Assembly: GCA_030039005.1 (NCBI GenBank)
Contig: JASHQT010000544.1
Span: forward strand, 1 to 11,778
Direction: 5' to 3'
From: Bryobacteraceae bacterium
Lineage (GTDB): Bacteria > Acidobacteriota > Terriglobia > Bryobacterales > Bryobacteraceae
Length of the DNA stretch: 11,778 bases
Shown here: positions 1-7,000 of the stretch, piece after piece
Layout: every line of letters starts with the position of its first letter
Position numbering within the stretch: the stretch's first letter is position 1
Position numbers and translations under genes: made by a program
The notes under the pieces: generated by a model
What the model saw: only the letters and a program-made list of their open reading frames with translations
Database searches by the model: none
Told to the model about the DNA's origin: nothing

Positions 1-136
1 GCTGGACCTGCAAGACCTCGCGCGAGATCTGCTGGATGCGCTGCGCGATGGCGTAGCCGTGAATGGGACCGAGCGCGATGACCTTGAGGATCAGGAGATC
101 GAGAGTGCCTTGGGGAAGATCGGATTTAGGAGGCAT
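1..136 (-). CDS. PadR-family transcriptional regulator, N-terminal fragment
   Basis: Only the first 45 codons lie in the window; the gene runs off the left edge. Translation from the ATG at 136 begins [18 protein letters not shown] and continues with a segment containing [14 protein letters not shown]. This is the typical winged-helix start of PadR repressors (the '[12 protein letters not shown]...HGYAIAQRI' signature), especially the acidobacterial type that often sits near ABC permease genes. PadR proteins are dimeric DNA-binding repressors, usually controlling themselves and a neighbouring gene. An AGGAGG-like stretch (TCCTAAA reversed on this strand lies inside the gene, so the true Shine-Dalgarno upstream is weak) does not decide the start; the fit to the family N-terminus does. 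An inverted repeat lies 15 bp upstream of the start. Whether it regulates the upstream catabolic operon cannot be told from here. Confidence 0.85.
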   Translation of the reverse strand, partial: MPPKSDLPQGTLDLLILKVIALGPIHGYAIAQRIQQISREVLQVQ

Positions 137-150
137 GGACACCTTGCTCT

Positions 151-176
151 TCTACATATACGCTAGGATATGTAGA
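151..176. promoter_or_regulatory. Inverted repeat, likely PadR operator
   Basis: TCTACATAT (151-159) and ATATGTAGA (168-176) are perfect 9-bp inverted arms separated by 8 bp. The palindrome is AT-rich in GC-rich surroundings and ends 15 bp before the padR start codon, where a promoter/leader should be. PadR-family dimers bind such dyads, and autoregulation is common in the family. The palindrome is seen directly; the operator role is inferred. Confidence 0.6.
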
Positions 177-183
177 AGGTCAA

Positions 184-222
184 GGGGTGGGGAAGCCGGG
201 GGCCAGGGATTGGGGGCCGGGG
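184..222. repeat. G-run element, copy 1
   Basis: Six runs of three to five G on the + strand (184-187, 189-192, 198-202, 206-208, 212-216, 219-222) lie 18 bp beyond the hpaI stop codon. The core GGGATTGGGGG (206-216) recurs exactly at 5815-5825, also just beyond the stop codon of a leftward gene. The following bases (CTGGC then RAGC) are also similar in the two copies. It could form a G-quadruplex on the + strand; the leftward transcript would be C-rich. It may be a dispersed extragenic repeat. Confidence 0.5.
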
Positions 223-239
223 ACCTGGCGAGCGGTGCG

Positions 240-1007
240 TTACTTGAAGCGCGATGCCAATTCCTGAGAAGAACGCATGAGCAGGTTGCCGTCGAGGCCG
301 ACGGCGACGAAGTTGCAACCGAGCGCGAGATAGCGGCGGGCTTGGGTTTCGTCGGTGGTGAGGATGCCGGCAGCGCGGCCGGAGGCGCGAATGCGGCCGA
401 TGGCCGTTTCGATGGCCTGCTGGACGTCGGGATGGCTTGGCCGGCCGAGATGGCCGAGGGCAGCGGACAAATCCGAGGGGCCGATGAAGATGCCGTCCAC
501 GCCTTCGACGGCCGCGATGGCGTCGAGATTTTCGAGTCCTAGCCGGGTCTCCACTTGGACCAGGAGGCACATCTGGCCGTTGGCTTCCTGCAAATAATTG
601 GTGACGCGGCTCCATTGCGAGGCGCGCGCGAGCGCGGCGCCCACGCCGCGAATTCCCACGGGTGGGTAGCGCATGGCGGAGACCAGGAGCCGGGCCTGGT
701 CCGCGGTTTCGACCATGGGGATGAGCAATGTCTGAGCACCGATATCGAGCAACTGCTTGATCAATGGCACGTCGCCTGAAACGGGACGCACGATGGGATG
801 GGCGGGATAGGGCGCGATGGCTTGCAATTGCGCGAGGATGGAGCGCAGGTCGTTGGGCGCGTGTTCGCCGTCGATGAGCAGCCAGTCGAACCCGGCGCCG
901 GCGCAGATTTCGGCGCAGATGGGGTCCGTGAGGCCAAGCCATAGGCCGATCTGCGCGCGCGCGGTGTTCTTCAACGCGAGCTTAAACGTGTTCTGCTTGA
1001 TTTCCAT
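240..1007 (-). CDS. hpaI: 4-hydroxy-2-oxoheptanedioate aldolase (HpcH/HpaI family)
   Basis: A 255-residue class II pyruvate aldolase of the HpcH/HpaI family. The reaction is cleavage of 4-hydroxy-2-oxoheptane-1,7-dioate to pyruvate and succinate semialdehyde, the last step of homoprotocatechuate meta-cleavage. The TIM-barrel family landmarks are present: DGEHAPND with the catalytic histidine at 49, an arginine at 74 in PIVRP, the metal-binding glutamate 153 in [10 protein letters not shown] and aspartate 179 in [14 protein letters not shown]. Length matches the family (about 250-265). It is the last gene of the operon and starts 5 bp after hpaH ends, with AAGG just upstream of the ATG. Related aldolases act on 2-keto-3-deoxy-rhamnonate or -glucarate, but the adjoining hpaH and hpaG genes favour HpaI. 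Confidence 0.9.
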   Translation of the reverse strand: MEIKQNTFKLALKNTARAQIGLWLGLTDPICAEICAGAGFDWLLIDGEHAPNDLRSILAQLQAIAPYPAHPIVRPVSGDVPLIKQLLDIGAQTLLIPMVETADQARLLVSAMRYPPVGIRGVGAALARASQWSRVTNYLQEANGQMCLLVQVETRLGLENLDAIAAVEGVDGIFIGPSDLSAALGHLGRPSHPDVQQAIETAIGRIRASGRAAGILTTDETQARRYLALGCNFVAVGLDGNLLMRSSQELASRFK

Positions 1008-1012
1008 AATCC

Positions 1013-1816
1013 TTACTCGAAGTGACAGGAGATGCAGCCGTAGGGGCCGTAATCGATGTGGAAGGTGTCGCCGCGCCGCGCCGGGACGGGGCGTGTGAAC
1101 GATCCCCCCAGGATGAATTCGCCCGCCTCGAGCGTGACGTCGTGGGCGGCGAATTTGTTGGCAAGCCAGGCGACGCCGTTGGCGGGATGGTTCAGCACGG
1201 CCGCGGCGACGCCGGATTCTTCGATGATGCCGTTGCGGTACACCACCGCGGAAACCCAGCGCAAGTCGGCATCGAGCGGGCGAAAAGGACGGCCGCCGTG
1301 CACGAGACCGGCGCCCGCGGCGTTGTCCGAAATGGTATCGAACACCTTGCGCGTGGCCTTGGTTTCAGGATCGACCTGCTGGATGCGCGCGTCGATGATC
1401 TCAATCGCGGGCGTGACGTAATCGGTAGCGTTGAGCACGTCGAAAATGGTGCAGTTGGGACCCCGGAGGCGTTTGCCGAGCACGAACGCCAGCTCCACTT
1501 CGAGGCGCGGGACGATGAAACGGTCGGTCGGGATGCTGGCGCCGTCGGCGAAGAACATGTCGTCGAGCAGCACGCCGTAGTCGGGCTCGTTGATGTTGGA
1601 GGAGTATTGCATGGCCTTGGACGTCAGGCCGATTTTGTGACCTTTGGTGGTGCGGCCGGCAGCGGTCTTGAGCGCGATCCAGGCTTTCTGCACGGCGTAG
1701 GCGTCGTCGATGTTGATGGACGGATACTGGATGGAAAGCTGGCGGATCTGCGTTCGGGCGCGCTCGGATTCATCCAGGCGCCGGGCTGCGTCGCGAATGC
1801 TCAGTTCATCCAACAT
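1013..1816 (-). CDS. hpaH: 2-oxo-hept-3-ene-1,7-dioate hydratase
   Basis: Hydratase of the FAH-fold HpaH/MhpD family; it adds water to 2-oxohept-3-enedioate to give the substrate of HpaI. The open frame extends to 1894, but I place the start at 1816. That ATG has a strong GGAGGA ribosome site just upstream, and the resulting 267 residues equal the usual HpaH length. The N-terminal [14 protein letters not shown] fits the family. Magnesium ligands are visible as E106 and E108 in PRLEVELAF and E139 in [21 protein letters not shown] and the YGVLLDDMF loop are also typical. The start overlaps the end of hpaG2 by 11 bp, and hpaI follows after 5 bp, so these genes are cotranscribed. Confidence 0.92.
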   Translation of the reverse strand: MLDELSIRDAARRLDESERARTQIRQLSIQYPSINIDDAYAVQKAWIALKTAAGRTTKGHKIGLTSKAMQYSSNINEPDYGVLLDDMFFADGASIPTDRFIVPRLEVELAFVLGKRLRGPNCTIFDVLNATDYVTPAIEIIDARIQQVDPETKATRKVFDTISDNAAGAGLVHGGRPFRPLDADLRWVSAVVYRNGIIEESGVAAAVLNHPANGVAWLANKFAAHDVTLEAGEFILGGSFTRPVPARRGDTFHIDYGPYGCISCHFE

Positions 1817-2567
1817 GCGATTCCTCCGGATCCCCAATGATCGTATTTTTGAGGCTTCCAATGCCTTCAATTTCGGTAATGACTTCGTCGCCAACCTGGA
1901 CGCCGGTGAGACCTTCCGGCGTGCCGGTCAAAATAATATCGCCGGGCGAGAGCGTCATGAAGGCGCTCAGATATTCGATCAGCGTAGGAACGTCGAAGAT
2001 CATATCGCGCGTGGAGCCTTGCTGGGTGACGCGGCCGTTCACGAGCGTGCGCAGTTCGAGATTCATGGGATCGGGGACATCGGCGGCATCGACGAGCCAG
2101 GGACCGATAGGCGTGGACGAATCGCGGCTTTTGACGCGAAAGTTGGGGCGGTAATAATTTTCCAGGTAATCGCGGATGGCGTAATCGTTGGCGACGGTAT
2201 AGCCCGCAACATAATCATAGGCGCTTGATTTGGGCACGCGGCGGGCGACTTTCCCGATGACGACGGCAAGTTCGCATTCGTAATGCATGTAGGTGACACC
2301 GCGCGGACGGCGCGTCTGGCCGCGATGTCCGCAAAGGGCCTGCGGGGCTTTCAGGAAGACCAGCGGCTCGGCGGGAGCTTGGAAGGAAAGCTCTTTGGCG
2401 TGATCGGCGTAGTTGAGGCCGAGCGCGAAGATGGTGCCGGGTTGGGCGGGAGGGAGCCAGACGACTTCGTTTTCAGCAAGCACCCGGCCATCAGCGAGTC
2501 GCGGCAGGCCATCATGCTCGGTGGCTTGGTGGATCGCGCCGGCATAAGCGATGCGCGCGGTTTTCAT
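1806..2567 (-). CDS. hpaG2: FAH-family isomerase/decarboxylase, HpaG C-terminal-type subunit
   Basis: A 253-residue fumarylacetoacetate-hydrolase-fold protein resembling the C-terminal half of HpaG (HpcE). That enzyme decarboxylates 5-oxopent-3-ene-1,2,5-tricarboxylate and isomerises the product to 2-oxohept-3-enedioate. The catalytic signature is intact: [14 protein letters not shown] near residues 46-59, [14 protein letters not shown] with metal ligands E97 and E99, [12 protein letters not shown] with D128, and [12 protein letters not shown] around 209-220. The 29-residue spacing from E99 to D128 is the same as in the characterised enzyme. It overlaps the upstream hpaG1 by 4 bp (ATGA), with AGGTGG about 10 nt before the start. 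HpaG is often one fused polypeptide; here the halves are separate genes. A generic FAH hydrolase is the alternative, but the neighbours make this assignment solid. Confidence 0.88.
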   Translation of the reverse strand: MKTARIAYAGAIHQATEHDGLPRLADGRVLAENEVVWLPPAQPGTIFALGLNYADHAKELSFQAPAEPLVFLKAPQALCGHRGQTRRPRGVTYMHYECELAVVIGKVARRVPKSSAYDYVAGYTVANDYAIRDYLENYYRPNFRVKSRDSSTPIGPWLVDAADVPDPMNLELRTLVNGRVTQQGSTRDMIFDVPTLIEYLSAFMTLSPGDIILTGTPEGLTGVQVGDEVITEIEGIGSLKNTIIGDPEESHVG

Positions 2568-3130
2568 TCGGGCACCACCTGATTTTCAAGCGGCGGAAGA
2601 CCGTCGACTTCGACGCGCACGAGGTCGCCTGCACGGGCGAGCGGCGAATCCGTCGGCTCGCCGATCAGGACGATATCGCCCGGCGAGAGCGTTAGGAATT
2701 CGCCGATGTCGGCGAGCAGGCGATGGATGGGGCGGACAAGATCGGTGAGACCAGCGCGCGAGCGAAGCTGGCCGTTCACGAAGGTGCGCATTTCATTGGG
2801 GAGGAGAGTAGTGGTTTCCGAGCCGAGGACGCAGAATCCATCGCGGCAGCGCTGGCGGATGGCGGGACGGAAATAGGATCCGTGCGGAGTACTAACGTCG
2901 TTCACTGCAATGTACCCGAGCTCGCGGCCGATGACAACGCCCAGCGTTCCGGCCATTTTCAGTTCGGGCACATCGGCAGGAATCCTTAGGGATGCACCGG
3001 TGACGTTCCAGGTGTTGCGGGGGCGGAGATAGAGGACGGGCGCGACGGGCAGCGGCGGGCTGAGACGGTCCAGTTGAGCGCGGAAGTTCAAGGCAACGCC
3101 GTAGACGGTGGCGCCGCAAGCTGGAAACAT
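2564..3130 (-). CDS. hpaG1: FAH-family protein, HpaG N-terminal-type subunit (metal ligands absent)
   Basis: A 188-residue FAH-fold protein matching the N-terminal half of HpaG: TVYGVALNFRAQLDRL at the start, PVLYLRPRNTW, then SYFRPAIRQRCRDGFCVLG and FLTLSPGDIVLIGEPTDSP. It is expected to pair with the separate hpaG2 subunit. Against hpaG2, the ExE metal site (E97, E99) is replaced by A60 and T62, and the stretch between the following glycine and the ND motif is 13 residues shorter. It is therefore unlikely to bind metal like its partner and may be structural or help shape the substrate site. The ATG at 3130 is 11 bp past the decarboxylase stop; no good ribosome site is seen, so translational coupling is likely. 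Its end overlaps hpaG2 by 4 bp. Confidence 0.82.
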   Translation of the reverse strand: MFPACGATVYGVALNFRAQLDRLSPPLPVAPVLYLRPRNTWNVTGASLRIPADVPELKMAGTLGVVIGRELGYIAVNDVSTPHGSYFRPAIRQRCRDGFCVLGSETTTLLPNEMRTFVNGQLRSRAGLTDLVRPIHRLLADIGEFLTLSPGDIVLIGEPTDSPLARAGDLVRVEVDGLPPLENQVVPE

Positions 3131-3141
3131 CGACGGGCTCG

Positions 3142-3519
3142 CTAGATGCCCATCTCTTGGAAGACTTCGCGCGCGATGCGGAAGCTATCGACGGCCGCGG
3201 GCACGCCGCAGTAGATCGCTGCCTGCAGGAACAGCTCCTGGATTTCGGCTTTGGTGACTCCATTCGAGATCGCGCCACGGACGTGGGCGCGAATCTGGTT
3301 GGGGCGGTTGAGGCCGGTGAGCATAGAGAGCGTGACGATGCTGCGGGTGCGGCGGTCGAGGCCGGGGCGGCTCCAGATTTCGCCGAAGCAATATTGATTC
3401 ACCAGCTCTTCGAAGGGGCGGTTGAAATCGTCGGCGGCGGCCCAGGTTTTGGCGACCGGTTCGGGGCCGAACATTTCGCGGCGGAGGGCCAAGCCTTTCT
3501 CAAGGGTTGCTTTGTCCAT
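3142..3519 (-). CDS. Carboxymuconolactone decarboxylase (CMD) family protein
   Basis: A 125-residue all-helical CMD-fold protein resembling PcaC (4-carboxymuconolactone decarboxylase): FGEIWSRPGLDRRTRSIVTL, then the AHVRGAISNGVTKAEIQELF core with H79, then AIYCGVPAAVDSFR. It lacks the CxxC pair of AhpD-type peroxidase partners, so a decarboxylase-like role fits better. It is the first gene of the hpa operon, a place where classical operons have other ring-cleavage genes. An upstream ATG at 3540 is in frame, but it overlaps a TATAAT box (3544-3539). If that box is the promoter, the mRNA would start near 3532 and translation must begin at 3519, which has GGAAG about 13 nt upstream. The substrate is unknown; a role on an early homoprotocatechuate ring-cleavage product is inference. 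Confidence 0.8.
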   Translation of the reverse strand: MDKATLEKGLALRREMFGPEPVAKTWAAADDFNRPFEELVNQYCFGEIWSRPGLDRRTRSIVTLSMLTGLNRPNQIRAHVRGAISNGVTKAEIQELFLQAAIYCGVPAAVDSFRIAREVFQEMGI

Positions 3520-3538
3520 GGTTGTCAGCAGCTTCCAC

Positions 3539-3544
3539 ATTATA
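3539..3544 (-). promoter_or_regulatory. Candidate -10 box of the hpa operon
   Basis: TATAAT on the minus strand, 20 nt before the proposed first start codon at 3519. No convincing -35 hexamer is seen at the usual spacing. The region upstream is occupied by the duplicated 12-mer at 3549-3574, which could be a regulator site instead. Confidence 0.4.
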
Positions 3545-3548
3545 GCGA

Positions 3549-3574
3549 TTGGCTATTGGCTTTTGGCTATTGGC
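3549..3574. repeat. Duplicated 12-mer upstream of the hpa operon
   Basis: TTGGCTATTGGC occurs at 3549-3560 and again at 3563-3574, a direct repeat with 14-bp period, directly upstream of the candidate -10 box. It could be a tandem activator/repressor site or a simple extragenic repeat left by slippage. The repeat is exact; the function is unknown. Confidence 0.5.
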
Positions 3575-3672
3575 GCGGCACGAGGTGCGAAATAGGGGTG
3601 GCGGAGGGTGTGTGAGCCCGTGCGACTTTTTTTCGCGAGGCAGGCGAAGCGATGGCGAAGCCAGGGGAGCGG

Positions 3673-3975
3673 CTATGACGCTTTCCGCTGTTCCAGCTTG
3701 GTGACGGGCGCGGCCAGATCGTCGATGGCGCGCTGTTGGGCGGCCTGGGTTTGCATGACAGCGATGTGATCGCGATCGAACCGGTCCGCCCACCGGGTCA
3801 TCGCGGCCATCTGGTTCTAGACGCCGGCAATGGTTTCTGAGATCCGATCCAAGCGGCTCTCCATGGCGTCGAAACGGCGATCAACGCTCTCGAACCGGCG
3901 ATCGATCCTCTCAAAGTTCTGCCGAAGCAGGGCTAGGATGTTCTCAATATCCTGTTTGGTTGCAGCCTCTGGCAT
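3673..3975 (-). pseudogene. Small coiled-coil protein interrupted by an in-frame amber codon
   Basis: Reading leftward from the ATG at 3975, 52 codons run to a TAG (3819-3817), then the same frame stays open for 47 more codons to a final TAG at 3675-3673. The first half begins MPEAATKQDIENILALL and contains heptad-like units (RIDRRFE, SVDRRFD, AMESRLD), a clear coiled coil. The second half has WADRFDRDHIAV and ends with KLEQRKAS, the same polar, helix-forming style. A single base change (for example CAG to TAG) would explain it. The ATG has AAAGG just upstream and a TATAAT box about 22 nt before it. It may be a recent pseudogene, a genuine 52-residue protein, or a sequencing error. I do not recognise a family function. 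The flanking 3541-3672 holds no gene. Confidence 0.6.
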
Positions 3976-3996
3976 AGCCTTTTGTCATCTAAGTTA

Positions 3997-4002
3997 ATTA
4001 TA
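3997..4002 (-). promoter_or_regulatory. Candidate -10 box for the interrupted coiled-coil gene
   Basis: TATAAT on the minus strand in an unusually AT-rich patch (about 3985-4012), placed to give a leader of roughly 15 nt before the ATG at 3975. No good -35 box is seen. It directly follows the stop codon of the DUF885 gene, which would make the small gene independently transcribed. Confidence 0.4.
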
Positions 4003-4009
4003 GATAAAC

Positions 4010-5758
4010 TCAATTCGACGCCTTTACGAAATCTTCCATGACGGCTTTGCGCAACAGATTGGGCGGGAGCAGGCCTTGGGAGAGGATGAAGTCGTGGAAC
4101 CGCTGGGCGTTGAACTTGGGGCCGAGGGCTTTTTCGGCTTCCTGGCGGATTTCCATCAAGCGCGTGTAGCCGTCGAAATAGGACGGCGCCTGGCCGGGCA
4201 TGCGGAAGGTGTAGCGCTCCACTTCCTCGGTGGCGAGGGCGGGCGAGCAGACGACGTCTTTTTCCAGGATTTGCATGGCCTGTTCGGGCGTGATTTTGCC
4301 CTGCTGCAGCTCAGGATCGAGGAAAGCGCGGGCGGCGCGCAGCAGCCGGTAATCGAGCGAGACGAGCTTGGCGTCGTCGGGCATGTAGGGGAGCATCATC
4401 CATTCCGAATAGAGGCCCCAGCCCTCGACATTGGTGCTGTTGAAGGCGAACAGGGCGCGGGCGAGGGAGACGCCGCGCTCCACCATGGCGTCGAATTGCA
4501 GTTCGTGGCCGGGCCGGGCTTCGTGGGCGGTGATGGTCCAGGAGGCGGCGGCGAAGGTGAAATCGTCATATTTCAACGCTTCCCCGCCCTTCCCGGTAGT
4601 TCCGAGCGGCAACACGAATTGCCCGCGCTCGCCATGATTGTTGAGCAGCGGCGGCGGCAGCATGTGCGGCGCGGGCTGCTGCGCGGTTTCGGCGGCGGAG
4701 GCGAGACGGATCACGGCTGGGCGGTCGGGGAGGGTGACCAGGTGCTCACGGCGGACGATGGCTTCGATTTCAGCCAGCCGCTGGTGGTAATGCGGCATGA
4801 TTTGGTCGCCGGGGATCTGATCTTTTTTCAAGGCCGCCATGACATCGCGATAGTCGGACGAGGACAGGCGCCGTTCTTGCGCGACGCGGGCGGCGATGGG
4901 CTGCATTTCGTTTTGGAGATCGGTGAAGGCTTGGTGCGCGAGGCGCGTGAGGTCGGCTGGCGTGTAGTCGATGCCGAAGTTGGCGAGCTGGATGGTATAG
5001 AGCTCGGGCGGGAGGCGGAAATCGGCGCGGGCTTTGGGGAGGACTTCGGTGCGGACGAAGTTGTCGTATGAGGCAAGCTGTTCTTTGAGTTTGGCGAAGG
5101 CTTCCTGGTAGCCGCTCAGCTTATATTTTTCGAGAAGTAGACCGATGCCGTTGACATAGGTGCTGGTGTTTTCCAGGTTTTTTTCCACTTCCACCTTGGC
5201 GGGGCCAAGCAGCCCGGGCGTGTTCAGCTTTTCGCGATAGCGATCTTCGATCTGGTTGATGAGCGGTTGAATGCCGGGCTGGAGGCCGGTGTATTTACGC
5301 AAGCGGACCAGGGCGGAGGGACGGCGGGCCGGCGCTATCTGATCATCCAAAAGGCTTTTGATGCCGAAGAAAATGCTTCCGGCCACATCGCGGTAGGGCA
5401 GCAGGTTGCGCTCGTTGGCTTCCGAGTTGCGGATGTCGCGATCAACTTCCGCCATGAGGATATCGAGATCCTGGCGCACCAGCGGATCCTTTTCGAGCGC
5501 CGCGCGTCGTTCGAGCTCCAGGCGGGCCACGGCGAGATCCCTGCGGAAGCGCTCGGGTTGATCGGGAGAAGCGGTGCTGATCTGGCCGTCAAAACCGGCT
5601 AGCCCTTGGGCGGAGGCTTGCTCGGGCGAATAGCGGGCGAGGATTTCGATCAGCAATTGGGCGTTCTGATTGCTTTTCTCAACCCAGGCGGGCGGAGTTT
5701 GGGCCGCGGCAAAAGCGGCAAGGCCAGCAACGCCGGCGATGAAAAGAGCGAGGTGCAT
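4010..5758 (-). CDS. Exported DUF885 family protein (putative metallohydrolase)
   Basis: A 582-residue protein from the ATG at 5758. It opens with MHLALFIAGVAGLAAFAAAQ, a signal peptide with a likely cut after A19 (AAA before QTPPAW), so the enzyme is exported. The diagnostic DUF885 motif HEARPGH is at residues 412-418, followed by EGWGLYSEWM at about 445-454, where the glutamate could be a further metal ligand. This arrangement resembles zinc peptidases of the M2/M32 type but lacks a strict HExxH, so peptidase activity is likely yet unproven; the substrate is unknown. The frame can be extended to 5833, but those 25 residues are low-complexity, are encoded by the G-run repeat, and would bury the signal peptide, so I reject that start. 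Length is usual for the family (about 570-610). The upstream gene ends 80 bp away, so it may have its own promoter. Confidence 0.85.
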   Translation of the reverse strand: MHLALFIAGVAGLAAFAAAQTPPAWVEKSNQNAQLLIEILARYSPEQASAQGLAGFDGQISTASPDQPERFRRDLAVARLELERRAALEKDPLVRQDLDILMAEVDRDIRNSEANERNLLPYRDVAGSIFFGIKSLLDDQIAPARRPSALVRLRKYTGLQPGIQPLINQIEDRYREKLNTPGLLGPAKVEVEKNLENTSTYVNGIGLLLEKYKLSGYQEAFAKLKEQLASYDNFVRTEVLPKARADFRLPPELYTIQLANFGIDYTPADLTRLAHQAFTDLQNEMQPIAARVAQERRLSSSDYRDVMAALKKDQIPGDQIMPHYHQRLAEIEAIVRREHLVTLPDRPAVIRLASAAETAQQPAPHMLPPPLLNNHGERGQFVLPLGTTGKGGEALKYDDFTFAAASWTITAHEARPGHELQFDAMVERGVSLARALFAFNSTNVEGWGLYSEWMMLPYMPDDAKLVSLDYRLLRAARAFLDPELQQGKITPEQAMQILEKDVVCSPALATEEVERYTFRMPGQAPSYFDGYTRLMEIRQEAEKALGPKFNAQRFHDFILSQGLLPPNLLRKAVMEDFVKASN

Positions 5759-5807
5759 GATCTTGTAATAGAGGGCCGGGATGGAACCGCTCCTGGCGTC
5801 GCGGCTC

Positions 5808-5830
5808 GGGGTTGGGGATTGGGGGGCTGG
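5808..5830. repeat. G-run element, copy 2
   Basis: Runs of G at 5808-5811, 5814-5817 and 5821-5826 lie between the MetE-like stop (5839) and the DUF885 start (5758). It contains the same GGGATTGGGGG core as copy 1 (206-216), followed by CTGGCAAGC against CTGGCGAGC in copy 1. Both copies sit just past the stop of a leftward gene. Confidence 0.5.
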
Positions 5831-5838
5831 CAAGCTGG

Positions 5839-6963
5839 TTAGCTCCAGACCTCTCGAGCGGTTTCAACGACAAGTTTCAATTTCTGAAACTGCTGGTCCA
5901 TGGTGAGGGCGTTGCCTTCGCTGGTGGAGGAGAAGCCGCACTGGGGGCTCAAGCAAAGCTGATCGAGAGGGACGACTTTGGCGGCTTCATCGATGCGACG
6001 CTTCAGCTCGTCTTTGCTTTCTAGCGCTCCGCGTTTGGTGGTGAGCAGGCCGAGTACGACTTTCTTGCCTTTGGGAAGGAAGCGCAGGGGCGCGAAAGTG
6101 CCGGAGCGGGCGTCGTCGAATTCGAGGAAATAGCCGTCCACGTTGAGCTCGCCGAAAAGAGCTTCGGCCACGTGGTCGTAGCCGCCGGACGCGGCCCAGG
6201 AGGAGCGGTAGTTGCCGCGGCAAAGGTGCGTGCAGATGGACATGCCGGCGGGTTTGTTAGCGAGAGCAGCATTTAGCGTGCGAATGTGCCGGATGTGAGC
6301 GCGCTCGCCGTCTTCGCCGAGCTTATTCACCATCTCGCGCTGGGCGGGATCGTTCAGATAGGCGAGGCTGATGTCGTCGAGTTGGAGGTAAGTGCAGCCT
6401 AGCTTTGCCAGTGCGGAAATTTCATCGGCGTAGACCTGGGCGAGATCGTGCCAGAACTCGGCGACGTCGGGATAAATGGCCGGATCGATGGCGGCGCGTC
6501 CGCTTCGGTAGTGCATCATGCTGGGCGAGGGGATGGTGAGCTTGGGCGTGGCATGGGCCACGGACTTCAGATAGGCGAAATCGTCGCCGAAGATGCATTT
6601 GTCGAGTTTCAGCTTGCCTTGGATGGCGAGCGCGGCGGGCGTAAATTCGATGACGCCCTGCTCGTTGCGAAACTGCGCCTTCATGTTGCCGGCCACTTTT
6701 GCGACGCCGCCGATCTGGTAGAGAAAATCCATATGCCAGGAGGCGCGGCGGAATTCGCCGTCGGTGACGCCTTCCAGGCCCAGGTCCTCCTGGAGGCGGA
6801 CGACGTCGCCGATGGCAAGATCTTCGATGCGGTGAAGCTCGGCGGGCGAGATGCGTCCGGCTTTGTGGTCTTCGCGCGCTTGGAGCAGATCTTGCGGGCG
6901 GAGGAGGCTGCCGACATGATCGGCACGGAAGGGAGGGGTTTTGGTTTGGACGGACGCGGTCAT
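5839..6963 (-). CDS. MetE-like (cobalamin-independent) methyltransferase, short form
   Basis: A 374-residue protein matching only the catalytic C-terminal barrel of cobalamin-independent methionine synthase, like Bacillus YxjG/YxjH. It starts with PFRADHVGSLLRP, then GVTDGEFRRASWHMDFL, LQLDDISLAYL, CTHLCRGNYRSSW, GYFLEFDDARSG and LSPQCGFSST. The four zinc ligands of MetE are all present: H246 and C248 (HLC), E281 (FLEF) and C342 (PQCGF). It should transfer a methyl group to a thiol, plausibly homocysteine. The N-terminal half that holds the folate-polyglutamate in full-length MetE is absent, so the methyl donor is uncertain. No strong ribosome site is seen before the ATG at 6963. It is separated from the upstream PilZ gene by a double-hairpin repeat. 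Confidence 0.88.
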   Translation of the reverse strand: MTASVQTKTPPFRADHVGSLLRPQDLLQAREDHKAGRISPAELHRIEDLAIGDVVRLQEDLGLEGVTDGEFRRASWHMDFLYQIGGVAKVAGNMKAQFRNEQGVIEFTPAALAIQGKLKLDKCIFGDDFAYLKSVAHATPKLTIPSPSMMHYRSGRAAIDPAIYPDVAEFWHDLAQVYADEISALAKLGCTYLQLDDISLAYLNDPAQREMVNKLGEDGERAHIRHIRTLNAALANKPAGMSICTHLCRGNYRSSWAASGGYDHVAEALFGELNVDGYFLEFDDARSGTFAPLRFLPKGKKVVLGLLTTKRGALESKDELKRRIDEAAKVVPLDQLCLSPQCGFSSTSEGNALTMDQQFQKLKLVVETAREVWS

Positions 6964-7000
6964 TGAAACTAGGATGGCAGAATTTGGTTCTTAGATCACG

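Noticed and set aside
163..942. 259-codon frame on the minus strand
   Set aside because: Arg/His/Pro-rich shadow in another frame of hpaI, which has clear family motifs.
1022..1840. 272-codon frame on the plus strand
   Set aside because: Antisense shadow of hpaH; composition is Gly/Val/Asp-rich with no domain signature.
3610..3672. Possible terminator at the seven-T run (3627-3633)
   Set aside because: No stable stem directly precedes the run on the relevant strand; only short GGC/GCC matches are seen.
3500..3793. 97-codon frame on the minus strand
   Set aside because: Low-complexity and out of frame with the better-supported interrupted coiled-coil frame.
4076..5071. 331-codon frame on the plus strand
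   Set aside because: Antisense shadow of the DUF885 gene caused by high GC.
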